Positions 32,685 through 42,528 of a DNA stretch of 64,000 nucleotides are shown piece after piece; position 1 is the first letter of the stretch, and every line of letters starts with the position of its first letter. Origin of the DNA: Pedobacter psychrotolerans (GTDB taxonomy: Bacteria; Bacteroidota; Bacteroidia; Sphingobacteriales; Sphingobacteriaceae); assembly GCF_004340665.1 (NCBI RefSeq), contig NZ_SLWO01000004.1, positions 372,001 to 436,000 of the forward strand, written 5' to 3'. A program made the translations under genes and the position numbers. The notes beneath the pieces were generated by a model. The model did not search any database, was not told where the DNA came from, and saw nothing but the letters and a program-made list of their open reading frames with translations.

Positions 32685-35591
32685 TTAATTGTTTTTTGAT
32701 TTTGGTTTTAATTCATCCGGACTATCTTTCGTAAAGGTATTGAACTGAATTTTGGATGGACTTTCAAAGATGTCTTTCACCGTTTCGAAGGCAACTTCAT
32801 ATTTTGGATTAAATTTCTCTGACATCATATATTTTTCCAAGCTAAAATACAGTTGTTGGGCAGCAGGTACATCTTTTAAATTGGGAGATAAGTTAGCACT
32901 GGAAATCAAAAGCTTCCCCTTCCCTACTTTAGCTTCCATCACCAAAGCTAACCTGCGGTTTAAAAACCAGGTATCGATCGGCTGGATAATTGGCCTGAAA
33001 CCTGAAGGGAAATCTTCAAGGTTCATCACCTGCGCTTTATTTACAATTTCCCACCATTGCATATCGCTGTGATTTTCGGTCGGGAAATTTTCAAGTGCTG
33101 GATTTTTGGGATCACAAAGAATGCCCAAGGTATGTGGCGGACGCATCTTAAACCAGGAAGTGTTCCAGAAAACAGGCAAAAACGTTTGAACCACTTCCTT
33201 CCCTTTCACCACTTTGCCTGCAACATTTAAAAATACATTTCCACCCTCATCTAATATTTTTCTGGCCTGATCATCCAGCTGTTCGGTATAATAAAAACTG
33301 GTTTTCAACTTTGGAAGTTCTGCAGGATAAACCCAGAAGTTCCAGTCATTGGCGAACTTAGTTCCATTGATAGATACCTCTAAATTTAGCTGTGTAGCTT
33401 TTTGAATCGAATTAAGCGCAAAACGAATGTCTCCAATCTGAATACAATTGCCTATAGGTAGAGATTTTTGGTCAAATGTTCCTTTTTCTAAAATCGATCC
33501 TGATACATCTTTAATTCGCCATGAGATTTTGGCGTTCACTAATGGTGCCTGGCCAAAATGAGCCACTTCGATTGAAGCATTGAGGATTTCATTATTCGTA
33601 TAAACAAATTTCGGAACCTTAAGCAATGGAACTGTACTGTTAGAAAACCGTTTAAATTCTTTGGCCGTGATGTAACCTTTCTCATCCCAAAAAGCATCCA
33701 ATACACCAACCAGAGCAGTTCCTTGTCCGGGATAATCATTTAATGAAAGCAGCTGAAAGCCATTATAGTTTGGTGTTCTTAATGCTTTCTCAATTTCGTT
33801 TTTATAACACAAAGCCTGCAATTTGCCTGAAGCCATTAAGAAATCCTTCGCCTGATCGGCCATATCATGATCAGCTAGATCTTCCTGAAACATTTCAAAA
33901 TTCTTCGCCTTGTAAACACCTGTGTATTTTTTAATCTCCTCAAAATTTGGAAAAACACAGTACTGCCCCATTTCATGTGCAACAAATGGTACGGTAAATT
34001 GCTCAATCTGTTTGGCATAGTTAGAAATGCTTTCTGGTTTGTTCCCCCAGTCTAAGCCCCTCGCCCCTGCCCGAACCATGAACTCATTATTTGGAATTAC
34101 AGGCCAACTGCCACCAACGGAGGCACCCGTATATAATCGACGTGAGTCTTTCGCTTTCCAGTAATTATTAAATTTAGTTAAATATTCTACTTGCCTGCCC
34201 CGAGGTTCGTTGCCATAAGCCATCATACAAAACGATGCATAATTGCCATAATTTTTGCTCATCCGGTTAGTTTCATCATAAATGAACTGATCAATGGGTT
34301 TTCCTTCACCTATAGATGTACCATGATTGGCCCAACTTGGCCCTTCTGGTTGCAAATAGAATCCTGTCAAATCTGCGGCAATAAAAGCAGCTTCAGGAGG
34401 GCACCAGGAATGAAAACGCATGTGATTTAAGCCATGTGCTTTAGAAATTTTAAAAATTCTTTCCCAAGCTGCCACATCCATTGATGGATAGCCTGTTAGT
34501 GGAAATTCGCAATTGTTTACGGTTCCACGCAGAAATACCGGGCGACCGTTGATTTCAAAACTTCTGCCCACAGCTTTAAATTCACGCATACCAAACTGAA
34601 TTTCCTTTTCATCTTTTTTGCCATCATCAGCGAGCAAAGTAGCGGTTAAGCGATACAGCGCCGGATCAAATTCATCCCATGTCGCAATTTTATCTCCCAT
34701 CGGCAAATCAATTTCTAGCAGACCAGTTCCATTTTTGAGCTGATAAGGGACCGTCACAGGCTTCACCTGAATGATATTATTTGTGTTGAAGCTTTTGGCT
34801 GACAAGGTAATTCTACCTTTTGAAGCCAGATGATCTCCGGATTTTAATTCTATCTTAACTTTTGCAGATTTTTCCTTTAGATCGGGATAAACCTGAACAT
34901 CTTCAAAATAAACCGGTGAGCCTGCCTGTAAAAACATTTTACCCACAACCCCATTCCAATTTCCCTGTGTATGATCCGTCAAGCTATGTGAATCCTGGCC
35001 AACATTTATAGCCTTAATCCGATTATCAATCAAAAGGGTAATTGTATGCTTTCCAGGCTTTAAATTGATCGGTAGCTCGAAATTTTGTGCGACCACAAAC
35101 GTATACTGCGTGCCAATTTCTACATGATCAATCCACACACGTGTTTCTGAATGTGGATATTCTAATGATAGAACCACTCTCTTATCTTTCCAGCTTGCTG
35201 GAATTTCAACATCTTTTTGATACCATGCTGCGCCCGTGTAGTGCTTGGCTGGCGTGAGCCAAAATGGAATTTTGATGTTTCCTGGTTTACGATATTTTTC
35301 CAATCGGGGATGGAAAAAGTAGGAGCTATCGTAAATACTTCCTGTCCATTTTGTTTTTAAGGTGATGTCGTCTCCTTTCAAATTCTCGGCCATAGAACCC
35401 GGTAAATTAACGGTCTCTGACAAAACTGATGAATACCATTTTGCCTTGATTCCTTCATCTCCGGCATCCATTTTAAACCTCCATTTACCCTTTAGTGAAA
35501 TCGTTTGCGCAGAAGCAACTATTGAAAATATGGAAAGGAAGCAAACCACAACAAAAATCCACTTAGGGAATAAAAATTTTATTATTTGCAT
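32685..35591 (-). CDS. GH2-family glycoside hydrolase (beta-galactosidase-like)
   Basis: A 968-residue exported enzyme (signal peptide KWIFVVVCFLSIFSIVASAQ) with the GH2 order: N-terminal sugar-binding jelly roll (about 35-215), immunoglobulin-like sandwich, then the TIM barrel with HSWCPPEAAFIAADLTGFYL. The acid/base glutamate is in MMAYGNEPRGRQ and the probable nucleophile in PFVAHEMGQYCVF. A long C-terminal part with beta-sandwich and Rossmann-like elements follows. GH2 covers beta-galactosidase, beta-mannosidase, beta-glucuronidase and rarer activities. Removal of beta-galactose from rhamnogalacturonan side chains is the likeliest role. The start is ATG 35591. A further upstream ATG (35621) adds residues ahead of the signal peptide. 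Confidence 0.88.
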   Translation of the reverse strand: MQIIKFLFPKWIFVVVCFLSIFSIVASAQTISLKGKWRFKMDAGDEGIKAKWYSSVLSETVNLPGSMAENLKGDDITLKTKWTGSIYDSSYFFHPRLEKYRKPGNIKIPFWLTPAKHYTGAAWYQKDVEIPASWKDKRVVLSLEYPHSETRVWIDHVEIGTQYTFVVAQNFELPINLKPGKHTITLLIDNRIKAINVGQDSHSLTDHTQGNWNGVVGKMFLQAGSPVYFEDVQVYPDLKEKSAKVKIELKSGDHLASKGRITLSAKSFNTNNIIQVKPVTVPYQLKNGTGLLEIDLPMGDKIATWDEFDPALYRLTATLLADDGKKDEKEIQFGMREFKAVGRSFEINGRPVFLRGTVNNCEFPLTGYPSMDVAAWERIFKISKAHGLNHMRFHSWCPPEAAFIAADLTGFYLQPEGPSWANHGTSIGEGKPIDQFIYDETNRMSKNYGNYASFCMMAYGNEPRGRQVEYLTKFNNYWKAKDSRRLYTGASVGGSWPVIPNNEFMVRAGARGLDWGNKPESISNYAKQIEQFTVPFVAHEMGQYCVFPNFEEIKKYTGVYKAKNFEMFQEDLADHDMADQAKDFLMASGKLQALCYKNEIEKALRTPNYNGFQLLSLNDYPGQGTALVGVLDAFWDEKGYITAKEFKRFSNSTVPLLKVPKFVYTNNEILNASIEVAHFGQAPLVNAKISWRIKDVSGSILEKGTFDQKSLPIGNCIQIGDIRFALNSIQKATQLNLEVSINGTKFANDWNFWVYPAELPKLKTSFYYTEQLDDQARKILDEGGNVFLNVAGKVVKGKEVVQTFLPVFWNTSWFKMRPPHTLGILCDPKNPALENFPTENHSDMQWWEIVNKAQVMNLEDFPSGFRPIIQPIDTWFLNRRLALVMEAKVGKGKLLISSANLSPNLKDVPAAQQLYFSLEKYMMSEKFNPKYEVAFETVKDIFESPSKIQFNTFTKDSPDELKPKSKNN

Positions 35592-35810
35592 AATTTTTAA
35601 GCGAAATAAATGCAAAAGCATTCGATATACTTGGTTAAAGTCTCTATTATAGGATTAAAAACATGCCTGGGCAACCTGTAGTGTCCTGCTTTATTTGGAT
35701 CAATTGCCTAAAAACGTTAAAATTAGGTTGATAGCTTCTGTAAAATATTTGAGACGGTGCGAATGTGTATGGTTTTTGATTTAGACTGACGAAGTTTCCC
35801 AGCACGCCCA

Positions 35811-35910
35811 TCTATCGGTTGGTGTCTCACCAACCGAAAAGATCATGCATATAAATTCAAGTATATTAACGTAATACTTAAGCTCGTTGGTGAGACACCA
35901 ACCAGTAGGT
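35811..35910 (-). repeat. paired-hairpin repeat, copy R5 (inverted orientation)
   Basis: The hairpins are at 35817-35835 and 35886-35903. Read on the minus strand it matches R1, R2 and R4, including CGATAGATG and the GCATGAT...TTTTCGG block in the spacer. Confidence 0.85.
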
Positions 35911-35926
35911 AAGTAAGTCGAACAGC

Positions 35927-35980
35927 CAACTTGCAAAGTTTCAAAGGCCTTAGCGAAGCAGAACTTCGTCAGTTTTACAT
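35927..35980. repeat. long hairpin repeat between R5 and R6
   Basis: This is an inverted repeat with arms CTTGCAAAGTTTC and GAACTTCGTCAG around AAGGCCTTAGCGAAG. The same element occurs twice at 48971-49154, and in reverse at 22868 and 23520. Confidence 0.65.
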
Positions 35981-35999
35981 ATGATTTCTATTTTAGACC

Positions 36000-36100
36000 C
36001 ATCTTTCGGTTGGTGCCTCACCAACCGAAAAGATAATGCATATAAATTTAAGAATATTAACAGAATACTCAAGCTGGTTGGTGAGACACCAACCATTAGG
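36000..36100 (-). repeat. paired-hairpin repeat, copy R6 (inverted orientation)
   Basis: The hairpins are at 36008-36026 and 36076-36094. It is about 190 bases from R5 and in the same orientation. One D-family half-site (ACGAAACTTCGTAAGTC) follows before the CE12 stop. Confidence 0.85.
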
Positions 36101-36148
36101 TAAGCACGCTTTCCCAACGAAACTTCGTAAGTCGGTTAACCTACGAAA

Positions 36149-36943
36149 TCATTTCAAATAACTTTTAAGCGGGTTTGATTTTAGCGCTCTTACGCCTTCA
36201 GCAACCAGAGATGCATTTAATTTGGCACCGGCCTCATTCGTATGCGTATGATCTTTTTCTGTAAAATAAGCCTGCACTTGCGCTGCTGATAGGTTTGCAT
36301 ATTTATCCTTAATCAGCTGATTTAAGGGTATAAAATCTACTTTTTCTGCTTTGGCTACTTCCTGCGCCCAGGTAGCATATGAATCATCCACTAAAACCAC
36401 ATTCCCATCTTTTACCGGATTGCGTGGAATAGAAGAACAAACTATTGGTGTGGCACCTTTAGCTTTAATGTCGCTGATAAATTTACGCATATACCAGCCG
36501 TAAGTATAAACCACTTCTTGCTTTTTCTTGATGGGATTGTAGATATTTCTGCTTTCTATCCCGATGCCTTTAATGGTTCCGCGGGCACGGGCGGTATCGT
36601 CCAGCGGACTGCTATCATTATGTCCGAACTGCATCATCACAAAATCTCCTTTTTTTATTTTTGCCAGAATAGGTTCCCACAAACCATTGGTTTGAAAAGT
36701 TCGGCTGCTTGTTCCGCCAAGGGCATCATTTTCGACATTAATTTTATCGTTATTAAAAAAGTCGCTGATGAAACTTCCCCAGCCCCATAAAGAGCCGTCG
36801 CCTTTTCCTTTCCCATTTTTGACTGTAGAATCGCCAATCAAAAATAAAGTAGGTTTATCTTTTTGCTTTAAAACGATACAGGATGAAAAGATGATGAATG
36901 CAGCCAATAAGAGCAGACTAAAGTATTTATTTTTTGATTTCAT
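36149..36943 (-). CDS. CE12 rhamnogalacturonan acetylesterase, lipoprotein form
   Basis: A 264-residue SGNH-fold esterase with a lipoprotein signal (lipobox Cys22, FSSC). The catalytic serine is in LIGDSTVKNG (block I), the oxyanion glycine in GGTSSRT (block II), asparagine in QFGHNDSS (block III) and the Asp-His pair in DHTHTNEAGA (block V). It removes acetyl groups from rhamnogalacturonan I so that backbone lyases and hydrolases can act. It is a tandem paralog of the next gene to the right, sharing most motifs, but this one is lipid-anchored. It is the most distal gene of the GH95-PL11-CE12-CE12 unit. Confidence 0.92.
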   Translation of the reverse strand: MKSKNKYFSLLLLAAFIIFSSCIVLKQKDKPTLFLIGDSTVKNGKGKGDGSLWGWGSFISDFFNNDKINVENDALGGTSSRTFQTNGLWEPILAKIKKGDFVMMQFGHNDSSPLDDTARARGTIKGIGIESRNIYNPIKKKQEVVYTYGWYMRKFISDIKAKGATPIVCSSIPRNPVKDGNVVLVDDSYATWAQEVAKAEKVDFIPLNQLIKDKYANLSAAQVQAYFTEKDHTHTNEAGAKLNASLVAEGVRALKSNPLKSYLK

Positions 36944-37012
36944 TTCATGATAATACTAAGTAGATGATGATACCGATTTTTAGATTAAGTATGCGAGTTC
37001 AACCTGGTAGGT

Positions 37013-37780
37013 TTACAGTAGATAATTTTTAAGCTTACAACTTTTTAATTTTTTAATTCCTTTAACCACCGATTGTGCATTCAATTTAGCACCTTCCAGA
37101 TTGGTATGGGTATGATCGCCCGGAAAAAAAGCTTTAACTTTCTCTGGTCCCATGGCATCATACTGATCTGCCACGATTTTATTCAGGTCGACAAAGTAAG
37201 CATTTTCCTCTTTTGCGACAGTTGCTGCCCATTTCCCAAAATCCTGATCGGCACGAATGACCTTGCCATTTTTAAATTCATTTCTTGGAATCATTGAAAC
37301 CACAATTGGCGTGGCACCTTTGGCTTTCGTATCCCGAACAAACTTCCTGAGATACCAACCATAAGTATGTACAGTTTCAACTTTTCCATCCGGCCAGGTT
37401 AGTACTTTTATTTCTTCACCTGTTCCTTTTAAAACGCCTCTTCTACCCGCTTTGGTGGTATCTGGTACGCTGCCATCGTTATGTCCGAATTGCATGGTGA
37501 CAAAATCTCCTGGTTTTAAAGTTTGTAAAACCTGATCCCATCTTCCTTCTGATAAATATGTTCTCGTGCTTCTTCCAGCTATTGCATTATTTTCAACTGT
37601 AATTTTAGTCGTATCAAAAAGCAAAGCAATCGGTGTTCCCCATCCCCAGGTTTCCTTGTTCAAATTTCGAACAGTAGAGTCGCCAATGATATGCAAAGTG
37701 GGTTTAGCCGGCTTAATAAAATCGAATGTAACCATCATGATTGCAGCTACAAGCAGGAATTTTAATGTTGGTGAATTCAT
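37013..37780 (-). CDS. CE12 rhamnogalacturonan acetylesterase, soluble form
   Basis: A 255-residue SGNH esterase. Family blocks are IIGDSTVRNLN (Ser), AGRSTRTYL, QFGHNDGSVPD (Asn) and PGDHTHTNLEGA (Asp-His). The N-terminal hydrophobic segment (LKFLLVAAIMMVTFDF) serves as a signal peptide or anchor without a lipobox. The paralog 69 bases downstream is a lipoprotein, so the two may act at different sites, one free in the periplasm and one tethered. Same substrate class as its neighbour; acetylated galacturonate of rhamnogalacturonan is the established CE12 target. Confidence 0.92.
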   Translation of the reverse strand: MNSPTLKFLLVAAIMMVTFDFIKPAKPTLHIIGDSTVRNLNKETWGWGTPIALLFDTTKITVENNAIAGRSTRTYLSEGRWDQVLQTLKPGDFVTMQFGHNDGSVPDTTKAGRRGVLKGTGEEIKVLTWPDGKVETVHTYGWYLRKFVRDTKAKGATPIVVSMIPRNEFKNGKVIRADQDFGKWAATVAKEENAYFVDLNKIVADQYDAMGPEKVKAFFPGDHTHTNLEGAKLNAQSVVKGIKKLKSCKLKNYLL

Positions 37781-37847
37781 TTAATTTTTAATATTATTTC
37801 AATTCTTGTATCCTTTTAATACGATCATCATATATTCGATGACACCA

Positions 37848-39707
37848 TTATTTCACAGGTTCTACGAGTACAATATTAGGTTTTGGTGCTTTTTTCATTC
37901 CTTTCCCGAAATAAAAACCTGTATGTGGTGGTTGGTTATAACCTACATTTTGCCAGGCAATACTCAATCGATATTGAGGATCGTGCATTAAGGTATAATT
38001 TCTGAGATCGGTTGGAATGGTTGTGGTGTAAATCCGGAGGCTTTGATTATCATAAGACCGAAGAATAAGCTCTTCACGCCAATCGCCCAGAATATCTGCA
38101 CTTAATGCTGGCGTAGCCTTGGTTCCATTATTGGCGATAGCGCCATCAGCGGTTAAAAGTCTCTTTCCATTGTATTTATCAATATGGTTGCCATCCAAAA
38201 GTTCACGCGAAAGATCATCATCCCAATAAATTAAAAAGTTGGTAGAACGTGGTTCCTCCCCAATTCTATGCCCTTTTATATCAAACAATCCATTTGAACC
38301 AGACCACCACATCTGTGCACCTACCCGTGTGTTGTCGATATTATCGGCCACACCTCTACCCACATCTTCATCCTCTGATCCACGCCATAAAATTTTGCCT
38401 GTTCTGGCATCATAAAGTGCCGCCCCCGGTCCTTTTGTGCCTTCTTCAATTTCGTGAACACCAAAAACTTCCAGACCGGGCCGTTCAGGATCGAGATCAG
38501 AAACATGCAATGCATCCCCATGTCTTAAACCAGTGGTGTATAAACCCTTGCCATTGTCATCCACACACATAGAACCATAGATGATTTCATCTTTTCCATC
38601 GCCATCCACATCAGCAACCGTTAAATTATGGTTTCCCATACCTGAATAAGGATTGCGCCCATCTTTGGTATCAAATACCCATCGGGAGGTTAGTTTTCCA
38701 TTTCGCCAATCCCACGCTGCCAGTACTGTACGACCATAATAGCCACGGCACATGACCACACTTGGATGGATGCCATCCAAATAGGCAATACAGGCCGTAA
38801 ACCGATCTACCCGGTTACCCGAACTATCATTTTTTCCGTTTCCGCCCCTGCCGCCCCAGGCACCGATATTCCCTCGGGAAGGAATATAGTTTGTAGTGGC
38901 TAAAGCCTGACCCGTTTTACCACTGAAAATGGTGAAGAACTCAGGGCCGTCCAACACCTTTCCATTTTGGTTTCGGTAATCTTTAGTGGCATCGCCTATT
39001 ACTTTTCCCTTTCCATCAACTGTACCATCGGCCGTTTTGCAGGCAAATTCTGCAATGCCATCGCCATCTAAATCATACACCATAAACTGGGTGTAATGTG
39101 CCCCTTCTCTAATGTTTTTACCCAAATTAATTTCCCATAAAAAAGTGCCATCTAGTTTATAAGCCTGGAAAATTGGTGGATCTGTTATTCCATTGGAAGC
39201 GTTATCGCGGCTTCGACCAGTTTGATGCAAAATAATTTCGTATTCTCCATCGCCATCAAGGTCGCCAACCGATGCATCATTTGGTGTATAGCCCTCTGGG
39301 GTTCTTAATGGAATAGTCAGGTATTGCCGAATAGGCGTATTTGCAGCTAAAACAAAAGGTTTATCGGCTGCCAGTTCATGAGTATTTAAGATAGGCTTGA
39401 TGAAATAGCGATTAACCTTATTGAGATCAGCACCAACATCATAAAAACAAGTACCTTTAGTTAAAGGCGATGCATTCAACTTTTTTTCAGCTTCGTTTCC
39501 TGTTTTGCGGTAAAGATTAAAGGTAATATCTTCAGGTTCAGTCCCTAAAATACGCCAGCTCACAAAAACGGAATCTGCACTTTTCCGAACTGCGACAATT
39601 CCACGATCTAATTTCTCCATCTGGCGTTGCGCAAGTGCGTTTATTGTGCAGCAGAGTATGATGATCAACAAAATAAACTTTGATCTAATTTGCCTAAATG
39701 CGGACAT
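37848..39707 (-). CDS. PL11 rhamnogalacturonan lyase
   Basis: A 619-residue exported lyase from ATG 39707 (signal peptide RSKFILLIIILCCTINALAQ). It has the PL11 start MEKLDRGIVAVRKSADSVFV and an eight-blade propeller. The propeller is filled with Ca-binding loops such as GDLDGDGEYEIILHQ, YDLDGDGIAEFACK and ADVDGDGKDEIIYG, as in the Bacillus YesW/YesX enzymes. It cleaves the rhamnose-galacturonate backbone by beta-elimination. A longer in-frame reading to 39833 overlaps the GH95 stop and has no signal peptide, so the shorter start is preferred (10 bases after GH95). Its products are the substrates of GH105 at 31.4 kb. Confidence 0.94.
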   Translation of the reverse strand: MSAFRQIRSKFILLIIILCCTINALAQRQMEKLDRGIVAVRKSADSVFVSWRILGTEPEDITFNLYRKTGNEAEKKLNASPLTKGTCFYDVGADLNKVNRYFIKPILNTHELAADKPFVLAANTPIRQYLTIPLRTPEGYTPNDASVGDLDGDGEYEIILHQTGRSRDNASNGITDPPIFQAYKLDGTFLWEINLGKNIREGAHYTQFMVYDLDGDGIAEFACKTADGTVDGKGKVIGDATKDYRNQNGKVLDGPEFFTIFSGKTGQALATTNYIPSRGNIGAWGGRGGNGKNDSSGNRVDRFTACIAYLDGIHPSVVMCRGYYGRTVLAAWDWRNGKLTSRWVFDTKDGRNPYSGMGNHNLTVADVDGDGKDEIIYGSMCVDDNGKGLYTTGLRHGDALHVSDLDPERPGLEVFGVHEIEEGTKGPGAALYDARTGKILWRGSEDEDVGRGVADNIDNTRVGAQMWWSGSNGLFDIKGHRIGEEPRSTNFLIYWDDDLSRELLDGNHIDKYNGKRLLTADGAIANNGTKATPALSADILGDWREELILRSYDNQSLRIYTTTIPTDLRNYTLMHDPQYRLSIAWQNVGYNQPPHTGFYFGKGMKKAPKPNIVLVEPVK

Positions 39708-39717
39708 TGAACTGATG

Positions 39718-42141
39718 CTATTGACCGGATGTAAATGAAATTTCATAGATCTTGCCTGGACTTGTTTCCATCGTATTGCTGTAATATCCATTCTTTTTAA
39801 TCTGCTGATTGCCTTTTGCTTTGATATCCACATTTGTCAGAAGGTTTAAAGCACCTCCATTTTTAGATAAGACGGATGCTTTGGTAAGCTGGCCATTGTC
39901 CCAATACAGGTCTATCACGAAACCACCACGGGCAACCAAACCTTTAACATTCCCTTTTTTCCAGGCATTTGGAAGTGCAGGTAATAATTGTACTTTCCCC
40001 AAATGACTCTGCAAAAGCATCTCTGCTATTCCTGCTGTTGCACCAAAGTTTCCATCAATCTGAAATGGCGGATGCGTATCAAACAGATTATTTAATGTCG
40101 AATTTTTAAGTAATTCCTGATACATTTTGTAGGCATGGTTTCCATCCAGCAATCTGGCCCAAAAATTAATTTTCCAGGCTTTACTCCAGCCTGTTCCTTC
40201 ATCACCTCTTAATAAAAGCGTTTTAGTGGCCGCATTTGAATAAACGGTATCTATTAGGGGTGAAATCTCTCTGCCAGGATGTAAACCAAATAAATGTGAA
40301 ACATGACGGTGCTGGGGTTCTACATCTTCAAAATCACCATACCATTCCTGCAAATTGCCTTTTTTTCCAATCTGAAGGGGACGAAGCTGATCTCGTTTTT
40401 GTTTGATAAGCTTTGCAAAAGCCTGATCCGTATTCAAAACTTTAGATGCGTCAATGATATTGTTAAAAAGATCACGAATAATAGACAGATCCATCGTAGA
40501 ACCAATGGTTACCACCTCTTTACTTCCATTAGGCAATAAATAGCTATTTTCAGGTGAAGTAGATGGAGCAGTAACCAGGTAACCATCTTTTTCTACCAGC
40601 CAATCCAGACAAAAAAGTGCTGCTCCTTTCATTAAGGGGTATGCTGTGTCTTTCAGGTATTTCTGATCTCCCGTAAAAAGATAATGTTCGTAAAGGTGCT
40701 GTGAAACCCAAGGACTTCCTAAGGCCCAGTTGGCCCATTTTGGATCGCCTGTTCCTTCCCCAACCGGATTAGTCTGCGCCCAGATATCAGAGTTGTGGTG
40801 CAATGCCCAGCCCTTTGCACCATAATAATTTTTGGCTGTTTTTTCGCCATTTATCGCCATGTGTTTAATTTGGGTGATTAAAGGCTCTGTTAATTCAGAA
40901 AGATTGGTCATTTCAGCTGGCCAGTAATTCATTTGGAGGTTAATGTTGGTGGTGAAATTACTTCGCCATGGTGGCCTGATGGAAGCATTCCAGATGCCTT
41001 GTAAATTCGCTGCGATTCCACCTGGTCTTGAGCAGGAAATCAACAAATATCTGCCAAATTGGAAATAGAGTTCTTCTAATCCAAAGTCTGGCTGACCATT
41101 CTTATAGGCTTTTAAACGTTCATCTGTTGGTACATCCGTCAATAAACCTCCGGCATCATTAAGATTGATGGATAAGCGGTTAAAATAATTTTGATAATCC
41201 TTAACATGAGCTTTCTTTAAGATTTCAAACGGCTTTATCTCAGCATTTTTAATAAAACCATTTGCCTTTGCGTTTTCGTCGAGCCCGTTCTGATCCGGAT
41301 ACTGGTCAAAACCGTTGTAGCTGGTCGCACCAGAAATCATCACTAGAATTTCTGAAGCGCCACTTACATTCAAGAGACTATCATAGCTTAATTTTCCATC
41401 TGTTTTTATAATTTTTAACCTGGCTTGGTAACGCATTCCATTGTGGTGAAGGCTATCTGCGTAAATTAATGGTCTAGTGTTACCTGGTTCATCAGAGGTG
41501 ATTCTGGCTTTACCCGTAAGTATAATTTGATTCTTTCCTTCGTGCTTCACTTGATGTTCAAGCTCATGCCCCAAGCCAAAACTCATATTTAACTTATTTT
41601 TTTGACTTGCTGTTAAACGCATAACCATCACCTGATCGGGATAAGAAGAAAATATTTCTCTTTTATAATTGATCCCATTTACGGTGAACGATGTCGTTGC
41701 AACTGCATCAGCAATATTCAGGGTTCTGAGGTAATTACTCACTTCTCCATCAATTTTTTGCTTCAGAAAAAGATTGGCCAGGGGTTGATACATATTCGTA
41801 TTAGGTCCCTGCATTTTCTGCATCAGTTTTACTACCTGATCATTATTTCCACTAAATAGCTGCTTTCTAACTTCCGGCAAATATTTAATGGCATCAGGAT
41901 TTGGATTGGTATCTGCCGGGCCACCAGTCCATAAGGTTTCTTCATTAAGTTGAATCAGTTCATTCTCCACCCGGCCAAAAACCATAGCACCTAACCTTCC
42001 ATTCCCAATAGGTAATGCCTCATTCCAGTTTTTGGCTGGCTGCTTGTACCATAAAGTTTTACTTCGATCAGATTGTTGTGCCTTTAAAGTGGTGCAAAAA
42101 GGAATCATTAACACCAGTAAATTGAGGTATAAAAGTCTCAT
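39718..42141 (-). CDS. GH95-family glycosidase (alpha-L-fucosidase/L-galactosidase type)
   Basis: An 807-residue exported enzyme (signal peptide [21 protein letters not shown]). It has the GH95 N-terminal beta domain beginning [35 protein letters not shown], and the (alpha/alpha)6 barrel with [29 protein letters not shown] and [13 protein letters not shown]95 removes alpha-1,2-linked L-fucose or L-galactose, both of which occur in pectic side chains (notably rhamnogalacturonan II). It is the promoter-proximal gene of the unit leading through PL11 to the two CE12 genes. Confidence 0.92.
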   Translation of the reverse strand: MRLLYLNLLVLMIPFCTTLKAQQSDRSKTLWYKQPAKNWNEALPIGNGRLGAMVFGRVENELIQLNEETLWTGGPADTNPNPDAIKYLPEVRKQLFSGNNDQVVKLMQKMQGPNTNMYQPLANLFLKQKIDGEVSNYLRTLNIADAVATTSFTVNGINYKREIFSSYPDQVMVMRLTASQKNKLNMSFGLGHELEHQVKHEGKNQIILTGKARITSDEPGNTRPLIYADSLHHNGMRYQARLKIIKTDGKLSYDSLLNVSGASEILVMISGATSYNGFDQYPDQNGLDENAKANGFIKNAEIKPFEILKKAHVKDYQNYFNRLSINLNDAGGLLTDVPTDERLKAYKNGQPDFGLEELYFQFGRYLLISCSRPGGIAANLQGIWNASIRPPWRSNFTTNINLQMNYWPAEMTNLSELTEPLITQIKHMAINGEKTAKNYYGAKGWALHHNSDIWAQTNPVGEGTGDPKWANWALGSPWVSQHLYEHYLFTGDQKYLKDTAYPLMKGAALFCLDWLVEKDGYLVTAPSTSPENSYLLPNGSKEVVTIGSTMDLSIIRDLFNNIIDASKVLNTDQAFAKLIKQKRDQLRPLQIGKKGNLQEWYGDFEDVEPQHRHVSHLFGLHPGREISPLIDTVYSNAATKTLLLRGDEGTGWSKAWKINFWARLLDGNHAYKMYQELLKNSTLNNLFDTHPPFQIDGNFGATAGIAEMLLQSHLGKVQLLPALPNAWKKGNVKGLVARGGFVIDLYWDNGQLTKASVLSKNGGALNLLTNVDIKAKGNQQIKKNGYYSNTMETSPGKIYEISFTSGQ

Positions 42142-42528
42142 AAATTTTAGTGATTTAGGTGTTGAAAGATACTGATATTTGATATGAATATGATTTCAAA
42201 TGCCCAATATAACTTGTAACTTAACAAGTTCCATCCTGTATCATCCTGCCTTCATAAACTTTAGATACCATCTGAGACACTAATAATAGATGAGCATAAA
42301 TCTTTAAAAAATAATCGTATATATAACGTTTATTATCTGAAATATTTTACTTTTACATTTAGAAACGATTTAAAATTGAATAAAATTTCTAAGTAATCTT
42401 TGGTAGCCTGACTTGCTTTGGATTGGTCGAAAAACCTTTCCATAATAAGTAAGAGATTCGGCAAATTTAAAGAAGATGAAAACTGAAATTTATGCAGTTT
42501 CTGAATAATCAACCAAATATTAAATTTA
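42142..42528. promoter_or_regulatory. divergent promoter region GH95 / GH51
   Basis: These 387 bases lie between divergent units and must hold both promoters. I see no perfect TAnnTTTG box or operator. A near match (TAATCTTTGG, one base too long) is at about 42392. A 103-codon minus-strand frame crossing the right end is not a gene. Confidence 0.4.

Noticed and set aside
37848..39833. Longer PL11 start at 39833
   Set aside because: It would overlap the end of GH95 by more than 100 bases and place 42 polar residues before a clear signal peptide.
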